A DNA stretch of 64,000 nt from PALSA-1004 sp963804885 (GTDB lineage Bacteria; Pseudomonadota; Gammaproteobacteria; Burkholderiales; SG8-41). The position numbers and the translations under genes are program-made. Below the pieces are notes generated by a model that was given only the letters and a program-made list of their open reading frames with translations, did not search any database and was not told where the DNA came from. Location of the stretch: contig CAWDSF010000020.1 of assembly GCA_963804885.1 (NCBI GenBank), positions 372,001 through 436,000 of the forward strand, written 5' to 3'. Every line of letters begins with the position of its first letter. Position 1 is the stretch's first letter. Below, piece after piece: positions 10,189 to 20,986 of this stretch.

Positions 10189-11933
10189 ATGCTGACCCGT
10201 TTATTTTCACGCTTGTTCTCGCGCACGCCTTCGGCGTCTGTCCCGGAACTCTTACAGCGTGGATACGGGCTGCAGCGCGCGGGGGACGCGCAAGGCGCGG
10301 AACGCGCGTACCGCGACGTGCTGAAGCTCGAATCGCACAATGCCGATGCGCATCACCTGCTCGGGGCGCTGCTCGGGGAGCGCGGCGAACTGACTGCGGC
10401 AGCGACCCATCTCGATTGCGCGCTCGAGCTCGCGCCCGGGAATGCCGGTGCGCACGCGGCGCGGGGCAATGTTTTTCTCATGCTCGAGCAACGCGATGCC
10501 GCTGCAGCCAGCTACGAGCAGGCACTGCGCCTCGATAAGAACAACGCTGCTGCCCATTTCAACCTGGGCTTGATCCTGCAGATCGCCGGCACTCGCGAGC
10601 GCGCGCTGCAGCAATTTCAGCGCGCCTACGAGTTGGCCCCGGATATTCCCGATTTGCTCAAGAGCCTGACGCTCGCGTACATCGAGCTCGAACGCTACGA
10701 CGAAGCCCAGGCGTTGCTGCAGGCCATACTTGCACGCATGCCGCGGCATTTCGAGGCGCTGAAGTGCATCGGGCTCGTTTTGCAAAAGACGCACCGGCCG
10801 CAGGACGCGCTCAAATTTTATGAGCAGGCGCGCGCCATCGATGCCGGCGACGCCGAATTCCTCAATAACTTTGGGATCGTCCTGCAGGACCTCGGGCGGC
10901 TCGACGCGGCGATTGAAAAATACACCGCGGCAATCGCGCTCAAGCCGGATTTCACGCTCGCGATCTGGCATCGCTCGCTCGCGTACCTGCTGCAGCACGA
11001 TTTCGCGCGCGGTTGGCCCGATTACGAGCTGAGGACGAAAAGTGCCGATCTGCCGCGGCGTGCGGTCGAATTTCCGCGGTGGACGGGCGGCGGGTTGGCC
11101 GGTAAGACGCTGCTCGTCTATGCGGAGCAGGGCCTGGGTGACGAAATCATGTTCGCGTCGTGCATTCCGGACGTGGTGGCCGCAGGCGCGCACGCCGTGA
11201 TCGAATGTTCGCCCAAGCTCGAGACGCTGTTTCGGCGCTCGTTTCCCACCACCCGCGTATATGCGACGACCGCCGATCGTGCGCCACCGCTGGACACGCA
11301 AGACGCACCGATCGATATGCAGATCCCGATCGGCAGCCTGCCTTTGCACTTCCGGCGCGGTCGCGCGGACTTTCCGCGGCATAGCGGTTATTTGAAAGGC
11401 GATCCTGCGCGCATAGACGAGTGGCGCAAGCGACTCGCAGCGCTGGGACCCGGTCGTCAAGATCGGCGTCGCGTGGCAGGGCGGCACGCACAAATCCCGC
11501 CGGCCGGTGCGTTCCGATGGCACTCGAGCGCTGGCAGCCGATTTTGCGCCAAACCAACGCGCACTTTGTCGACCTGCAGTACACCGACTGCAGCGCCGAG
11601 CTCGCCGCGTTGCGCAAGGGCACGGGAATTCAAATTCACAGTTGGGACGCAGTGCGCACGGACTACGAGGAGACCGCGGCGCTCGTCAGTGCGCTCGATC
11701 TGGTGATCAGCGTATGCACCGCCGTCATCCATCTCGGTGGCGCGCTCGGCCGGCCGGTGTGGGTGATGGCGCCCTACAGTCCTGAGTGGCGCTACGGAAT
11801 TGCTGGGGAAGAGATGCCTTGGTATCCTTCGGTGCGCGTGTTTCGGCAGGCCGCATTTGGCGAGTGGGACGCCGTCGTCGAGCGGGTGGCGCAGTCGCTG
11901 ACCGGATTTTCACCGGTTCGCGCGCCAGCGTGA
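10189..11933 (+). CDS. TPR-repeat glycosyltransferase, GT9-like, paralogue 1 (two frameshifts)
   Basis: Protein of about 580 residues with TPR repeats (about 20-270) followed by a GT-B catalytic domain resembling GT9 heptosyltransferases. Diagnostic motifs shared with the four paralogues in this window are YAEQGLGDEIMFASC, IGSLPLHFRR, SGYLKGDP, KIGVAWQGGT and HLGGALGRPVWVM. The frame shifts near 11455 and near 11516, each by one extra base, and the family sequence continues across both breaks. No signal peptide, so cytoplasmic. TPRs probably bind the acceptor protein or partner enzymes. The donor sugar is unknown. Confidence 0.8.
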
Positions 11934-11982
11934 CGGTTACGCAAGCGCCGGCGGAACGCCGGTTTATACGGGGTGGACAGGA

Positions 11983-12660
11983 ATGATCAAGGTTTTCATC
12001 GGCTACGACCCGCGTGAAACTGTCGCATTCAGCGTGCTCGCGCACAGCATACATGCGCGGGCGTCGGTGCCGGTGTCCATCACCCCGCTCGTCTTGAGCG
12101 AGCTCTCCGGCATACTTACCCGCGAGCGCCATCCGCTGCAATCGACCGATTTTTCGTTTTCGCGTTTTTTGACGCCGTTTCTGTCGGATTATGCGGGCTG
12201 GTCGATTTTCACGGACTGCGACATGCTCGTGCGCGACGACATCGCGCGCCTGTATGCGCTGCGCGACGAGCGCTATGCCGTCATGGTAGTCAAGCACGAG
12301 CACGTGCCGAAGGAGTCCACGAAATTTCTCGGCCAGCCGCAAACCCCTTACCAGAAGAAAAACTGGTCGAGCGTCATGCTCTTCAACAATGCGCGCTGCC
12401 GCGCGCTGACGCCGGAGTATGTGAATACCGCGTCGGGGCTGGAGCTGCACCAGTTCAAGTGGCTGGCCGACGACGATTTGATCGGCCAGATTCCGGCGCG
12501 CTGGAACCATCTGGTTGGCTACAGCGAACGCAACCCCGATGCGGCGCTCGTGCACTTCACGCTGGGCGGCCCGTATTTCGACGAATTCCGGGATTGCGAA
12601 TATGCGCAGGAATGGCGCGACGAATTACAGGCGATGCTGCGCGTCGATCAACGCAAATGA
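11983..12660 (+). CDS. GT8-like glycosyltransferase
   Basis: 225-residue GT-A fold enzyme. It opens with MIKVFIGYDPRE, typical of a group of GT8-like LPS glycosyltransferases. The metal-binding DxD is D78-C-D80 within SIFTDCDMLV. A later HFTLGGPYFDEF region supplies the usual histidine near the active site. It lies 49 bases after paralogue 1 and 52 bases before paralogue 2, in the same orientation, so the three are probably co-transcribed. The donor and acceptor are not predictable. Confidence 0.75.
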   Translation: MIKVFIGYDPRETVAFSVLAHSIHARASVPVSITPLVLSELSGILTRERHPLQSTDFSFSRFLTPFLSDYAGWSIFTDCDMLVRDDIARLYALRDERYAVMVVKHEHVPKESTKFLGQPQTPYQKKNWSSVMLFNNARCRALTPEYVNTASGLELHQFKWLADDDLIGQIPARWNHLVGYSERNPDAALVHFTLGGPYFDEFRDCEYAQEWRDELQAMLRVDQRK

Positions 12661-12712
12661 CCGGGCGGCGACCGGCGCTGCAGGCGGCAGGCGGCCACTC
12701 TGATCCCGCGGC

Positions 12713-14596
12713 GTGCTGAAAAAGTCGCTCCGGAACTGGTATCTGTCATGGGCGGGCCGCACGGGCGCTGATACGGACGCGCCGGCTGTGGCAGCGGCGC
12801 GGCCGGCGGCATATGAGCCGTCGCCCTGGTTTCACCGAAACTGGCAGCTATTGAACGAACGTCGCCCGGGAGAATTCGAGCTGCCGGCGCCAGGCACGCC
12901 GAGCGCGCGGGATCATGCCGAGCTCGAGTGCCTGAAAGCAGGAATCAGCAATCTGCGCGGCGACCTGCCCGCTGCCGCAGCGCATGCGACCACAGCGCTC
13001 GCGGCGCGGCCGGATTTTGCGCACGCGTACGCGGAGCGCGCGCGGGCGCTCCACGCTCGCGGCGATTACCGCGCAGCGCTCGCGGATTTCGAACGGGCGA
13101 CCCAGCTGGTGCCCGACGATGCGCAAACACTGACCGCGCAGGCCCACGCGCACCTCGCGTTAAACGAACGCGTCGAGGCGTTCGACTGCTATCAGCTTGC
13201 GGTCGCGCATGCACCCGATTACGCGGCGGCCCGGCTGGGCTTGGCGCGCATGCTGCGCGAGGGCGGGGATGCGCGCGCCGCGCTCGAGCAGATACGCCAT
13301 GCGTTGCGGGCTTCGCCGCTGGACGCGGAACTTCATTTCGAATCCGCGCTGCTCCATGGCCGCTGCAACGATCTGGCCGGTGCGATTGCAGCGTACGAGC
13401 AGGGTCTGCGCCTGGAGCCCGCTAACTTTGCGGCGTGCGCGAATTGCGGTTTGCTGTACTTGACTCGAGTCGGCGACCCGCTGGCCGCGCAGCGTTATTT
13501 TGAGCGCGCGCTGGCGCTCGATGCCGGCAGCGTCGAGGTTCAGGCCAACGTGGGTCTTGCACTGGAAGAGCAGGGTCGCGTCGACGAAGCGCTGGCCCAT
13601 TATGCAAAGCTTATTGCTGCTTATCCCACGGTCAACGAGTATCGCTGGAATCGCGGACTTGCCCTGCTCGCCAATGGCGATTACGCGCCCGGCTGGGATG
13701 ACTATGAAATGCGTAACGCGCGGGGCCGGGGCACCGCCGAACGGGCATTTCCGTTTCCGGCCTGGGATGGCGGTCAGTTGCGTGCGGGCGCGGGTCTCCT
13801 CGTGTTCGCGGAGCAGGGCTTGGGCGATGAAATCATGTTCGCTTCCTGTGTGCCGGATTTGCTTGCGCGCGGAATCGATTGCGTGGTCGAGTGCGATGTG
13901 CGGCTGGCCGGCTTATTTGCCCGGTCGTTTCCCGGAGCCAAGGTCCACGGAGCGCCGCGGGACGGCGACCGCCGCTGGTTGGCGAATTATCCGCACATCG
14001 AAGCGCAATGCGCGATCGGCAGCCTGCCGCGATGGTTACGGCGGAGCGCGGCCGACTTTCCAATACACGCCGGTTATCTTAAGGCCGATCCCGAACGCGT
14101 GCAGCGCTGGCGGACGCGGCTGGCGCGCTTGTCGCCGGGCCCAAAAATCGGCATTACGTGGCGCGGCGGCAGCCTGAGCACGCGGGGCGATTTGCGTTCG
14201 ATCTCACTGTCGGAGCTGGCGTCGATATTCGATGTCCCAGGCGTCACTTTCGTCAATTTACAGCGCGATGGGGCCGACGCGTTGGCGACAACCGCCGTCC
14301 CGGCGACCGCCTCCACGGTGACTTTTCCCGAGGCATTGAACGACCTTGAGGAGCTGACTGCCTTGATGACGGTACTCGACCACGTCGTAACCGTTGACAA
14401 TACGGTAGCGCATCTTGCGGGCGCGCTCGGTTGCAGTACTTCCATCATATTGAGTCGTAGCGCCGACTGGCGTTGGTTGCGCGCGCAATCCGCGAGTCCC
14501 TGGTATCCCGGCGTCACGCTGTACCGCCAGGCCGCGTCGCGTCAGTGGGCAGGCGTGGTCAGCGAGGTCGCCCACGACCTCAAGCGCCTGGCGTGA
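12713..14596 (+). CDS. TPR-repeat glycosyltransferase, GT9-like, paralogue 2
   Basis: 627-residue intact paralogue, the longest of the five. A GTG start is used. An N-terminal extension of about 70 residues precedes TPRs spanning about 75-320. The GT-B domain has FAEQGLGDEIMFASC, IGSLPRWLRR, KIGITWRGGS and VDNTVAHLAGALG. The VDNT motif is closer to classical GT9 enzymes than the C/Q-T version in paralogues 1, 4 and 5. The next gene starts 6 bases after its stop. It is probably a cytoplasmic transferase in a surface-glycan or protein-glycosylation pathway. Confidence 0.8.
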   Translation: MLKKSLRNWYLSWAGRTGADTDAPAVAAARPAAYEPSPWFHRNWQLLNERRPGEFELPAPGTPSARDHAELECLKAGISNLRGDLPAAAAHATTALAARPDFAHAYAERARALHARGDYRAALADFERATQLVPDDAQTLTAQAHAHLALNERVEAFDCYQLAVAHAPDYAAARLGLARMLREGGDARAALEQIRHALRASPLDAELHFESALLHGRCNDLAGAIAAYEQGLRLEPANFAACANCGLLYLTRVGDPLAAQRYFERALALDAGSVEVQANVGLALEEQGRVDEALAHYAKLIAAYPTVNEYRWNRGLALLANGDYAPGWDDYEMRNARGRGTAERAFPFPAWDGGQLRAGAGLLVFAEQGLGDEIMFASCVPDLLARGIDCVVECDVRLAGLFARSFPGAKVHGAPRDGDRRWLANYPHIEAQCAIGSLPRWLRRSAADFPIHAGYLKADPERVQRWRTRLARLSPGPKIGITWRGGSLSTRGDLRSISLSELASIFDVPGVTFVNLQRDGADALATTAVPATASTVTFPEALNDLEELTALMTVLDHVVTVDNTVAHLAGALGCSTSIILSRSADWRWLRAQSASPWYPGVTLYRQAASRQWAGVVSEVAHDLKRLA

Positions 14597-14602
14597 CCCG
14601 CG

Positions 14603-16227
14603 ATGTTCAGCCTTAAAAACTGGCTTCGAGGGTCGCGGCTCAAATGCGCGGCAGTTACGCCGGTGGGGCCGGGACATGCGCAGCGCGCACGCGAATGCAG
14701 AGCTTCGATCGAAGCGGCGTGGCGCGAACATCCCGGCCCCTTTTCCGGGCTCGAGTTTCATTTTATCGACGACGGCCGCGGTGAACTCGGGCGCAGCAGG
14801 GCGCGCAACGCCGGCGTTGCAGCCGCCCGCCAGGCCGGAGCCGACTGGATATTTTTCCTCGACGCGGACGACTTGATGACGCCGCGCGCATTCTCGATAT
14901 TCGGCGAGTATGCCGACCGGTTCGACGCGGTCTGGGGCCTGATGGCAATCAAGCCGCCGGACAGCGCGGATTACCACGTGCGGTTCCCGCAGGCCTTGAC
15001 GCTGCGATCAGTCGACGAATTATTGCTGCTTGACCCGTTCATGACGTTACTGATGGGCCATTTTGTCCGAACGGGCGTCGCCGTCGATCTTCCGTTCGAC
15101 GAAACGCTGGATGCCGGTGAAGATTTCGACTATTACATCCGGGCGTGGGAAAAATATCGCTGCACGAAAGTCGCGCAAGTGCTGTCCGTCAACCGCAGCG
15201 ACCAGCATTCTTCCGGGCCGCGCGCGGCTACCGCCGACCAATGGCGCGTGTCGGCGAGCGCGCGGCTGGCGGCTGCGCTCGAGAACAGAAATCTGCAGCG
15301 CGATTCGGATCGCGCGGTCGCCGCGGTGAACCGCTGCAGCCAGGAGGCGCAGGCGTTCAATCGCGCGCGCCATGATGCCGGCGCCGACAGCCTCATGCTG
15401 TTGGCGGGGCGGCTGCCTTACCGCGGACGGGTCGAAGTCACCGATTGCGTCGGCGGAAAATTCGAGCTCTTCACCGACAACGACGATCTGGTGGCTTTGA
15501 GCATAGCCTGGACCGGCGAATATTGGCCGGTTGCGAGCCGTTTGTGGCAGGTGCTGGCTGCCGACGCGCAGTTGATCCTCGATGTCGGCGCTTATACCGG
15601 CTATTTCGGATTGTTGGCCGCGCGCGCCGCCGCGACTGCCGACATTGTTTGTTTCGAGCCGGTGGCGGCGAATTTTGCCCGCCTGGAAATGAACCTTGCG
15701 CTGAACCATGCGCACAATGTTCGTGCAATGAAGGCTGCCGTAGCAGGCGCGGATGCGGCAATGACTTTGCGGGTGCCGACGATAGCGGAGTGCTGCCTTT
15801 GCACGCGACTTTGCTCGATGACGGACACCCGTTCCTGCGCTGCGAGCACATCGAAGCAGTGAGCATCGACAGTGTTGTCGCGGGCCGCGCCAGGTCAGGC
15901 GCCAGCCTCGTTCGCATAGCTGCGGAAGGCATTGCCGGCGATATCGTCGCTGGAATGGTTCAGACTATTCGTGCTGCTTCGCCCGACCTGCTTTTCAGCA
16001 GCATTGATGCCGGACATGTATTGCGGCTAGACGGCGAATTGCGGCAGCATGGTTACCGGTTCTACCTTGTGGACGAAAGTGATTCCAGTATTGTTGCCAA
16101 CCAACCGATGGTGCCCGCCGCTGAAGCTGGCCGGATCAGCGGGTGGGCGACCCGGCGTTCGCCCGACGACGTGGCGCGCATCATTGCAGCAGCCTATTGC
16201 AATGCCGGTAAAACTGCCGCTTGCTGA
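14603..16227 (+). CDS. Fused GT2-like glycosyltransferase and FkbM-like domain, fusion 1 (one frameshift)
   Basis: About 540 residues in two modules. The N-terminal GT-A module has KCAAVTPVGPGH, an RARNAGVAAAR segment and the metal-binding site FFLDADDLM. The C-terminal module is a class I methyltransferase of FkbM type, with ILDVGAYTGYFGLLAAR and CFEPVAANF. The frame is lost near 15777 (one base short) and recovers in the next frame. In place of the canonical FkbM motif IKIDVEG it has VRIAAEG, losing the acidic residue, so methyltransferase activity is doubtful while the glycosyltransferase site looks intact. Paralogous to the next gene. Confidence 0.75.
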
Positions 16228-16336
16228 CGTTGGTGCCGGCTTCAGGCAGCGGCGGCCCAGTCATGCACTGCCGCATCGAGTATGATTTAGCGATGCCACT
16301 ATCGCTTGCTTCGCATGGCCGGGCGGCTGAGCGCCA

Positions 16337-17656
16337 ATGAAGTGCGCCGTAATCACCCCGGTCGGTCCAGGCCACGACCTGTATGCGCTGGATGCCGAAG
16401 ATTCGGTCAAGCGCGCCACGGCGGCAGCGCGCGGACCATTCGCCGAAATCGTATTCATCAAGGTTGACGATGGTCTCGGCAAAATGGGATCCGCCGCGGC
16501 GCGTAACCATGGCGTCGGGCTTGCGCGCGAAGTCGGCGCCGAGTGGGTATTTTTTCTGGATGCGCGCCATGTGCTGGCTGTCGAAGCGTTCGCTCATGTG
16601 GCGGACAAGCTGCATGCTTACGATGCTATCTGGGGCGCAATTCACGAGCTCGACGACGACGAGTCGCATGGCGTGCCGCGCGCGGGCCAACTGCTGCAGA
16701 TCACGCGCATAGACGAGGTGCTTGGCAACGATCCGTTCAATACTCTGCAGATCGGGCATTTTGTGCGCACGGCGGTGGCGTCGGCGACGCCCTTCGATCC
16801 AGGCCTGGACGCTGCGGAGTTCGATTATTACCTGCGCCTGTGGTCGAAATACCGGTGCGTCAAGATCGAGCGGCCGTTCTACTATCACCGCCGCGCCGCG
16901 GCGGTCGGCGAAGCTCACGTTGTGCAGCAGGCGAAACGGCGCGCCGCGGCGGAAAAAGTCATTTGCGATAAATGCGTTGCGCTCGACTATCACGCGGATT
17001 TCGCGCATCGCGGCGAGAATTTCCAGTTCTGCATCGCGAACCCGTTCGATCTTATTCAGGGGAATTTCCTGAAAGGCCGGTTTTTCGAACTGCGCGAGCT
17101 CGCGGCCGTTGAGCAGTGGGTCGGCACCGGGGCGGCGATCGTGGAGGTGGGCGCCTATGTCGGCAACCACGTTGTGTACTACGCGCGTTTCATGCAGCCC
17201 CGCAGCATACTCGTGCTGGAGCCCAATCCCGAAGCCATAGCCTTGCTGCGGCGCAATCTCGAAACAAACAAGGTCGCGACCGCCGATCTTTCCCGGCTCG
17301 GCATCGGCGCCGCGGCAGCGGTCTCGACGTACGATCTCGTGTGCGAAGCCGCCGCCAATCGCGGCGCCACCCGTCTGGTGCAGGCTGCGGCCGGCGCCGT
17401 GAAAACGGCGCCGCTCGATGAATTGATTGCGGGCACCGTCGATTTCATCAAAATCGACGTCGAAGGCATGGAGCTGGAGGTGCTCGATGGCGCCGCGCGG
17501 GTTATTGCCGCGTCGCGGCCCAAGATCATGATCGAAGTATTCAGATCGCAGATCCCGCGTTTCGATGCGTGGCTGCGGCAATACCGCTATGTCGTCAGGC
17601 AGCAGTTCGATTATGTGCACGCGGTGAATTACCTGGTCGAGCCGGCAAATGCGTGA
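16337..17656 (+). CDS. Fused GT2-like glycosyltransferase and FkbM domain, fusion 2
   Basis: 439-residue intact paralogue of the preceding gene. The GT-A module begins KCAVITPVGPGHD, but the metal site that reads FFLDADDLM in fusion 1 is FFLDARHVL here, so the DxD is lost and transfer activity is doubtful. The FkbM module is complete: IVEVGAYVGNHVVYYAR, LVLEPNPEAIALL and FIKIDVEGMELEVL. Its stop overlaps the start of the next TPR gene by 8 bases, implying co-translation. The two fusions look complementary: one keeps the transferase site, the other the methyltransferase site. Confidence 0.8.
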   Translation: MKCAVITPVGPGHDLYALDAEDSVKRATAAARGPFAEIVFIKVDDGLGKMGSAAARNHGVGLAREVGAEWVFFLDARHVLAVEAFAHVADKLHAYDAIWGAIHELDDDESHGVPRAGQLLQITRIDEVLGNDPFNTLQIGHFVRTAVASATPFDPGLDAAEFDYYLRLWSKYRCVKIERPFYYHRRAAAVGEAHVVQQAKRRAAAEKVICDKCVALDYHADFAHRGENFQFCIANPFDLIQGNFLKGRFFELRELAAVEQWVGTGAAIVEVGAYVGNHVVYYARFMQPRSILVLEPNPEAIALLRRNLETNKVATADLSRLGIGAAAAVSTYDLVCEAAANRGATRLVQAAAGAVKTAPLDELIAGTVDFIKIDVEGMELEVLDGAARVIAASRPKIMIEVFRSQIPRFDAWLRQYRYVVRQQFDYVHAVNYLVEPANA

Positions 17657-19364
17657 TGCGCCAACCGGCGCGGCCGCCGAACTTTATCGGCAGGCAGCGC
17701 AGCTGCGGCAGGACGCCAATTACGCGGAGGCGGAGCGGCGCTTGCTGCAGGCGCTCGAACTCGAGCACGATTGCGCCGCGGCACATCTGGAGCTGGGGCT
17801 CACCTATCGCGATCAGGCGCGCATGGAGGACGCCGTCGATTATTTTCAGCTCGCGGTGCACTTTGCTCCCGCGCTCGTAGCCGGCTGGCTAGAGCTGGGG
17901 GCGGGGCTTGCCAGCCTCGGACGACAGAAAGACGCACTGGTGGCTGCGCGCAGGGCGACGGCACTCGAGCCGCGAAATTCGACTGCGTGGCTCACTCTGG
18001 GGAACCTGCTCAAGGCCGGCGGCGACTGGAACGGCGCAATCGATTGTTATCGCACTGCTGCGGCGAGCGACGCGCAATCGGCGGAAGCCCATTGCCGCCT
18101 CGGGTATGCGCTGTATATGGTGGGCCGTTATGCGGAATCCCGCTCGGCGTTTGACGCTTCGCTCGCGCTGAACCCCCGCATGGTGCAGGCCCACCACAAT
18201 CTCGGGCTGTTGTTGTCTGAGACAGGACAGGCTGCGCAGGCCCTGGCTTGTTTTCAGCAGGCGCTTGAAATCGATCCGCAGATACTCGAAACACGGGCGT
18301 GCGTCGCACATGCGCTGCGGGACCTGGGCCGATTCGACGAAGCGATTAGCCGCTACGATGAAGTGCTCGCGGCGGACCCCCGTTTTGCCGACGCGGTGAT
18401 CAATCGCAGCTACGCGCTGCTGATGCGAGGCGATTACGCCAAAGGTTGGGCTGCCTATGAGCAGCGGTTCACGACCGGCGGACAGGTCGGCCGTGATTTT
18501 CCGTATCCACCCTGGCAGGGCGAAGCGCTGACGGGAAAGCGTATCCTGATTTATGCGGAGCAGGGGCTGGGCGACGAGATCATGTTTGCCTCGTGTATAC
18601 CGGACGTGTTAGCGCAGTCTGCGCAGTGTGTCGTCGAATGCAACACCCGTCTGGCGCCCTTGTTCCGGCGCTCGTTTCCGCAAGCGCACGTTCACGGCGG
18701 AACGAAGCAAGACGATACAAAGTGGCTGGCGAAATTGCCGCCGGTCGACTGCCAGGTGGCGATCGGCTCGTTGCCGCATTATTTCAGGCGGGCTGCCGCC
18801 GATTTTCCCGCGCGACCTGCATACCTTAAGGCCGACCCCCGGCGCGTCGAATACTGGTCGGGCCAGTTTAAAGCGGACACCTCGCTGCGGGTGGGTATCG
18901 CCTGGCGTGGCGGCACGTTGCGGTCGCGCCAGTTCGTGCGCTCGATTGCATTGCCATTGTGGGCGCACTTGTTGCGCAGCAAAGGCGCTGAATTTTATGC
19001 GCTGCAATATGGCGATATCAACGCGGATGTCGAGGAATTGCGTACTCAATCGGGGCTCACGCTCGCGCGGCTCGGCAACGCAATTGACGATCTCGACGAA
19101 CTCGCGGCGATAATCGGCGCGCTCGATCTCGTGATCAGCATCGACAATACCGTTTCGCACCTTGCGGGTTCGCTCGGCAAAGCCGTATGGACGCTATTGC
19201 CGGCGAGCCCCGAATGGCGTTACCCGCGAAGCGGCGTCGAGATGCCATGGTACCCGTCAATGCGCTTGTTCCACCGTTCGCCAGCCGAAGGCTGGGAAAC
19301 TGTGCTTGAGCGGGTGGCCGCCGAACTTGAGAAGACAGCCGGCCGGGTAAGGAATCGAGCGTGA
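17649..19364 (+). CDS. TPR-repeat glycosyltransferase, GT9-like, paralogue 3
   Basis: 571 residues. TPR repeats begin almost at the N-terminus (about 10-270) and are followed by the GT-B domain with YAEQGLGDEIMFASC, IGSLPHYFRR, VGIAWRGGT, IDNTVSHLAGSLG and a conserved EMPWYPSMRLF near the end. The start codon lies inside the end of fusion 2 (8-base overlap), and the stop overlaps the GTG of paralogue 4 by 4 bases. It is therefore in the middle of a tightly packed operon. Function is inferred from family: transfer of a sugar to a protein or lipid acceptor in the cytoplasm. Confidence 0.8.
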   Translation: MRDAPTGAAAELYRQAAQLRQDANYAEAERRLLQALELEHDCAAAHLELGLTYRDQARMEDAVDYFQLAVHFAPALVAGWLELGAGLASLGRQKDALVAARRATALEPRNSTAWLTLGNLLKAGGDWNGAIDCYRTAAASDAQSAEAHCRLGYALYMVGRYAESRSAFDASLALNPRMVQAHHNLGLLLSETGQAAQALACFQQALEIDPQILETRACVAHALRDLGRFDEAISRYDEVLAADPRFADAVINRSYALLMRGDYAKGWAAYEQRFTTGGQVGRDFPYPPWQGEALTGKRILIYAEQGLGDEIMFASCIPDVLAQSAQCVVECNTRLAPLFRRSFPQAHVHGGTKQDDTKWLAKLPPVDCQVAIGSLPHYFRRAAADFPARPAYLKADPRRVEYWSGQFKADTSLRVGIAWRGGTLRSRQFVRSIALPLWAHLLRSKGAEFYALQYGDINADVEELRTQSGLTLARLGNAIDDLDELAAIIGALDLVISIDNTVSHLAGSLGKAVWTLLPASPEWRYPRSGVEMPWYPSMRLFHRSPAEGWETVLERVAAELEKTAGRVRNRA

Positions 19365-20986
19365 AAAAAACGCGCGGTGTTGGCTCTCCCATGAGTATTC
19401 TTGCCTGGCTTGCATCGCTGCGGCCGCGGCCAACCTCGCACACCGGAATTGCGGCGGAGGTTGCGCGACCGCCTGAGCCCGCATTCGACGCCGACGGCGC
19501 CGTGCGTATCCCCTTTGAAGCCGGCCTCGCGGCTTATTCAGGCAAAGACTACGTCAATGCCATCACATGCTTCAGCCGGGTGCTCGAACTCAGGCACGAC
19601 GATGCGGACGCGCACAACAATCTTGGCATGAGTTATCTGCAGACAGGCCGCCTTGAGGACGCCATCGACTCGTTCGTGCTGGCGACTCACTTTCGGCCAC
19701 GTTTTCCCGAGGCCTTGCACAACCACGCTCTGGCCGCGCTGCAGCGGCGCGAGTTTGCGCAAGCCGTGTGCTGCCTCGAGCGGGCGCTGGAGCAGCGCCC
19801 GGAATTTGCCGCCGCCCACAATACGCTCGGTTATGTCCTCACTCACCAGACGGATGAATTTCAGAAAGGCGCCGACCATGTCAGAAGAGCGCTGGAGTTA
19901 ACCCCGGAAGATCCGGAAGTGATGTGCAACTACTGTGCAGTGCTCACGCAGGAAGGTCGCGCGGCCGAAGCGCTCGATTTGTGCGAAACACTGCTGGCCC
20001 GGCATCCCGAAATGCACGAGGCACGGCTGAACCGGTCGCTCGCGCAATTGAAGCTCGGCCGTTTTGACATGGCATGGGCCGATTACGAGGCCCGTAAGTT
20101 TTCGCGGGGCAATTACGTACCGCGTGCATTGCCATTTCCGGAATGGCACGGCGAGGCTTCGGGTGGCGGCAAGCTGCTCATTTATGCGGAGCAGGGCCTG
20201 GGCGATCAAATCATGTTTGGATCGTGCGTGCCGGATGCACTCGCGCACGCCGACGGTTGCCTGATCGAATGCGCTCCACCGCTATTAAAACTTTTTACGC
20301 GCTCGTTCGCCCATGCAATTGTCACTGCGCAACGGTTGGACGATGCCAGTCTGGTTCGAAGGGCGCGCGCTGCAGACGTCACCCGTCAGGTTGCGATCGG
20401 GAGCTTGCCGGCGCTCTTTCGCCGCCATCGCAGCGACTTCCCCGTTCATGGCGGATACTTGCGCGCCGATTCCGCGCGCACGGACTACTGGAAAAACCGG
20501 CTTGCTGCGCTGGGCCCCGGCTTGAAAGTGGGAATTTCATGGGTTGGTGGTGCGCCGTCGACGGGTGGCGCCGCCCGTTCAACGCAGCTTGCGGATTGGC
20601 AGCCTGTCTTGCGCCAGGCGCATTGCCATTTTGTGAACTTGCAATACGGTAATGCCGCCGCCGAGCTCGGCGTTTTTTCGCGGGCGCACCGCGTATCCAT
20701 ACACGACTGGCGCGACGCGATCGAAGACTACGATGAGACGGCCGCGCTGGTTACGGCGCTGGACCTCGTGATCACAGTGCAAACCGCGCTCGTGCATCTG
20801 GCCGGCGCCCTGGGTAAGCCGACGTGGGTGGTGCTGCAAACGCCTTGTGAATGGAGGTATGGCGAAGCGGGAGAAACGATGCCGTGGTATCCGAGTGTGC
20901 GGCTCTTCAGGCAGCGGCAGCCTGGCGAGTGGCGTTCGGTAATGGCGCGCATCGCACAAGATGTAGAGCGCCTCGCGGCGCCATGA
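19361..20986 (+). CDS. TPR-repeat glycosyltransferase, GT9-like, paralogue 4
   Basis: 541 residues. The GTG at 19361 is preferred over the ATG at 19391 because a TAAGGA element sits 7 bases before it. It overlaps the previous stop by 4 bases. Domains: a short variable N-terminus with a hydrophobic SILAWLASL patch, TPRs at about 45-245, then GT-B with YAEQGLGDQIMFGSC, IGSLPALFRRH, VGISWVGG and VQTALVHLAGALG. The conserved Glu of GDE is Gln here and in paralogue 5, which separates these two from paralogues 1-3. Confidence 0.8.
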   Translation: MKKTRGVGSPMSILAWLASLRPRPTSHTGIAAEVARPPEPAFDADGAVRIPFEAGLAAYSGKDYVNAITCFSRVLELRHDDADAHNNLGMSYLQTGRLEDAIDSFVLATHFRPRFPEALHNHALAALQRREFAQAVCCLERALEQRPEFAAAHNTLGYVLTHQTDEFQKGADHVRRALELTPEDPEVMCNYCAVLTQEGRAAEALDLCETLLARHPEMHEARLNRSLAQLKLGRFDMAWADYEARKFSRGNYVPRALPFPEWHGEASGGGKLLIYAEQGLGDQIMFGSCVPDALAHADGCLIECAPPLLKLFTRSFAHAIVTAQRLDDASLVRRARAADVTRQVAIGSLPALFRRHRSDFPVHGGYLRADSARTDYWKNRLAALGPGLKVGISWVGGAPSTGGAARSTQLADWQPVLRQAHCHFVNLQYGNAAAELGVFSRAHRVSIHDWRDAIEDYDETAALVTALDLVITVQTALVHLAGALGKPTWVVLQTPCEWRYGEAGETMPWYPSVRLFRQRQPGEWRSVMARIAQDVERLAAP

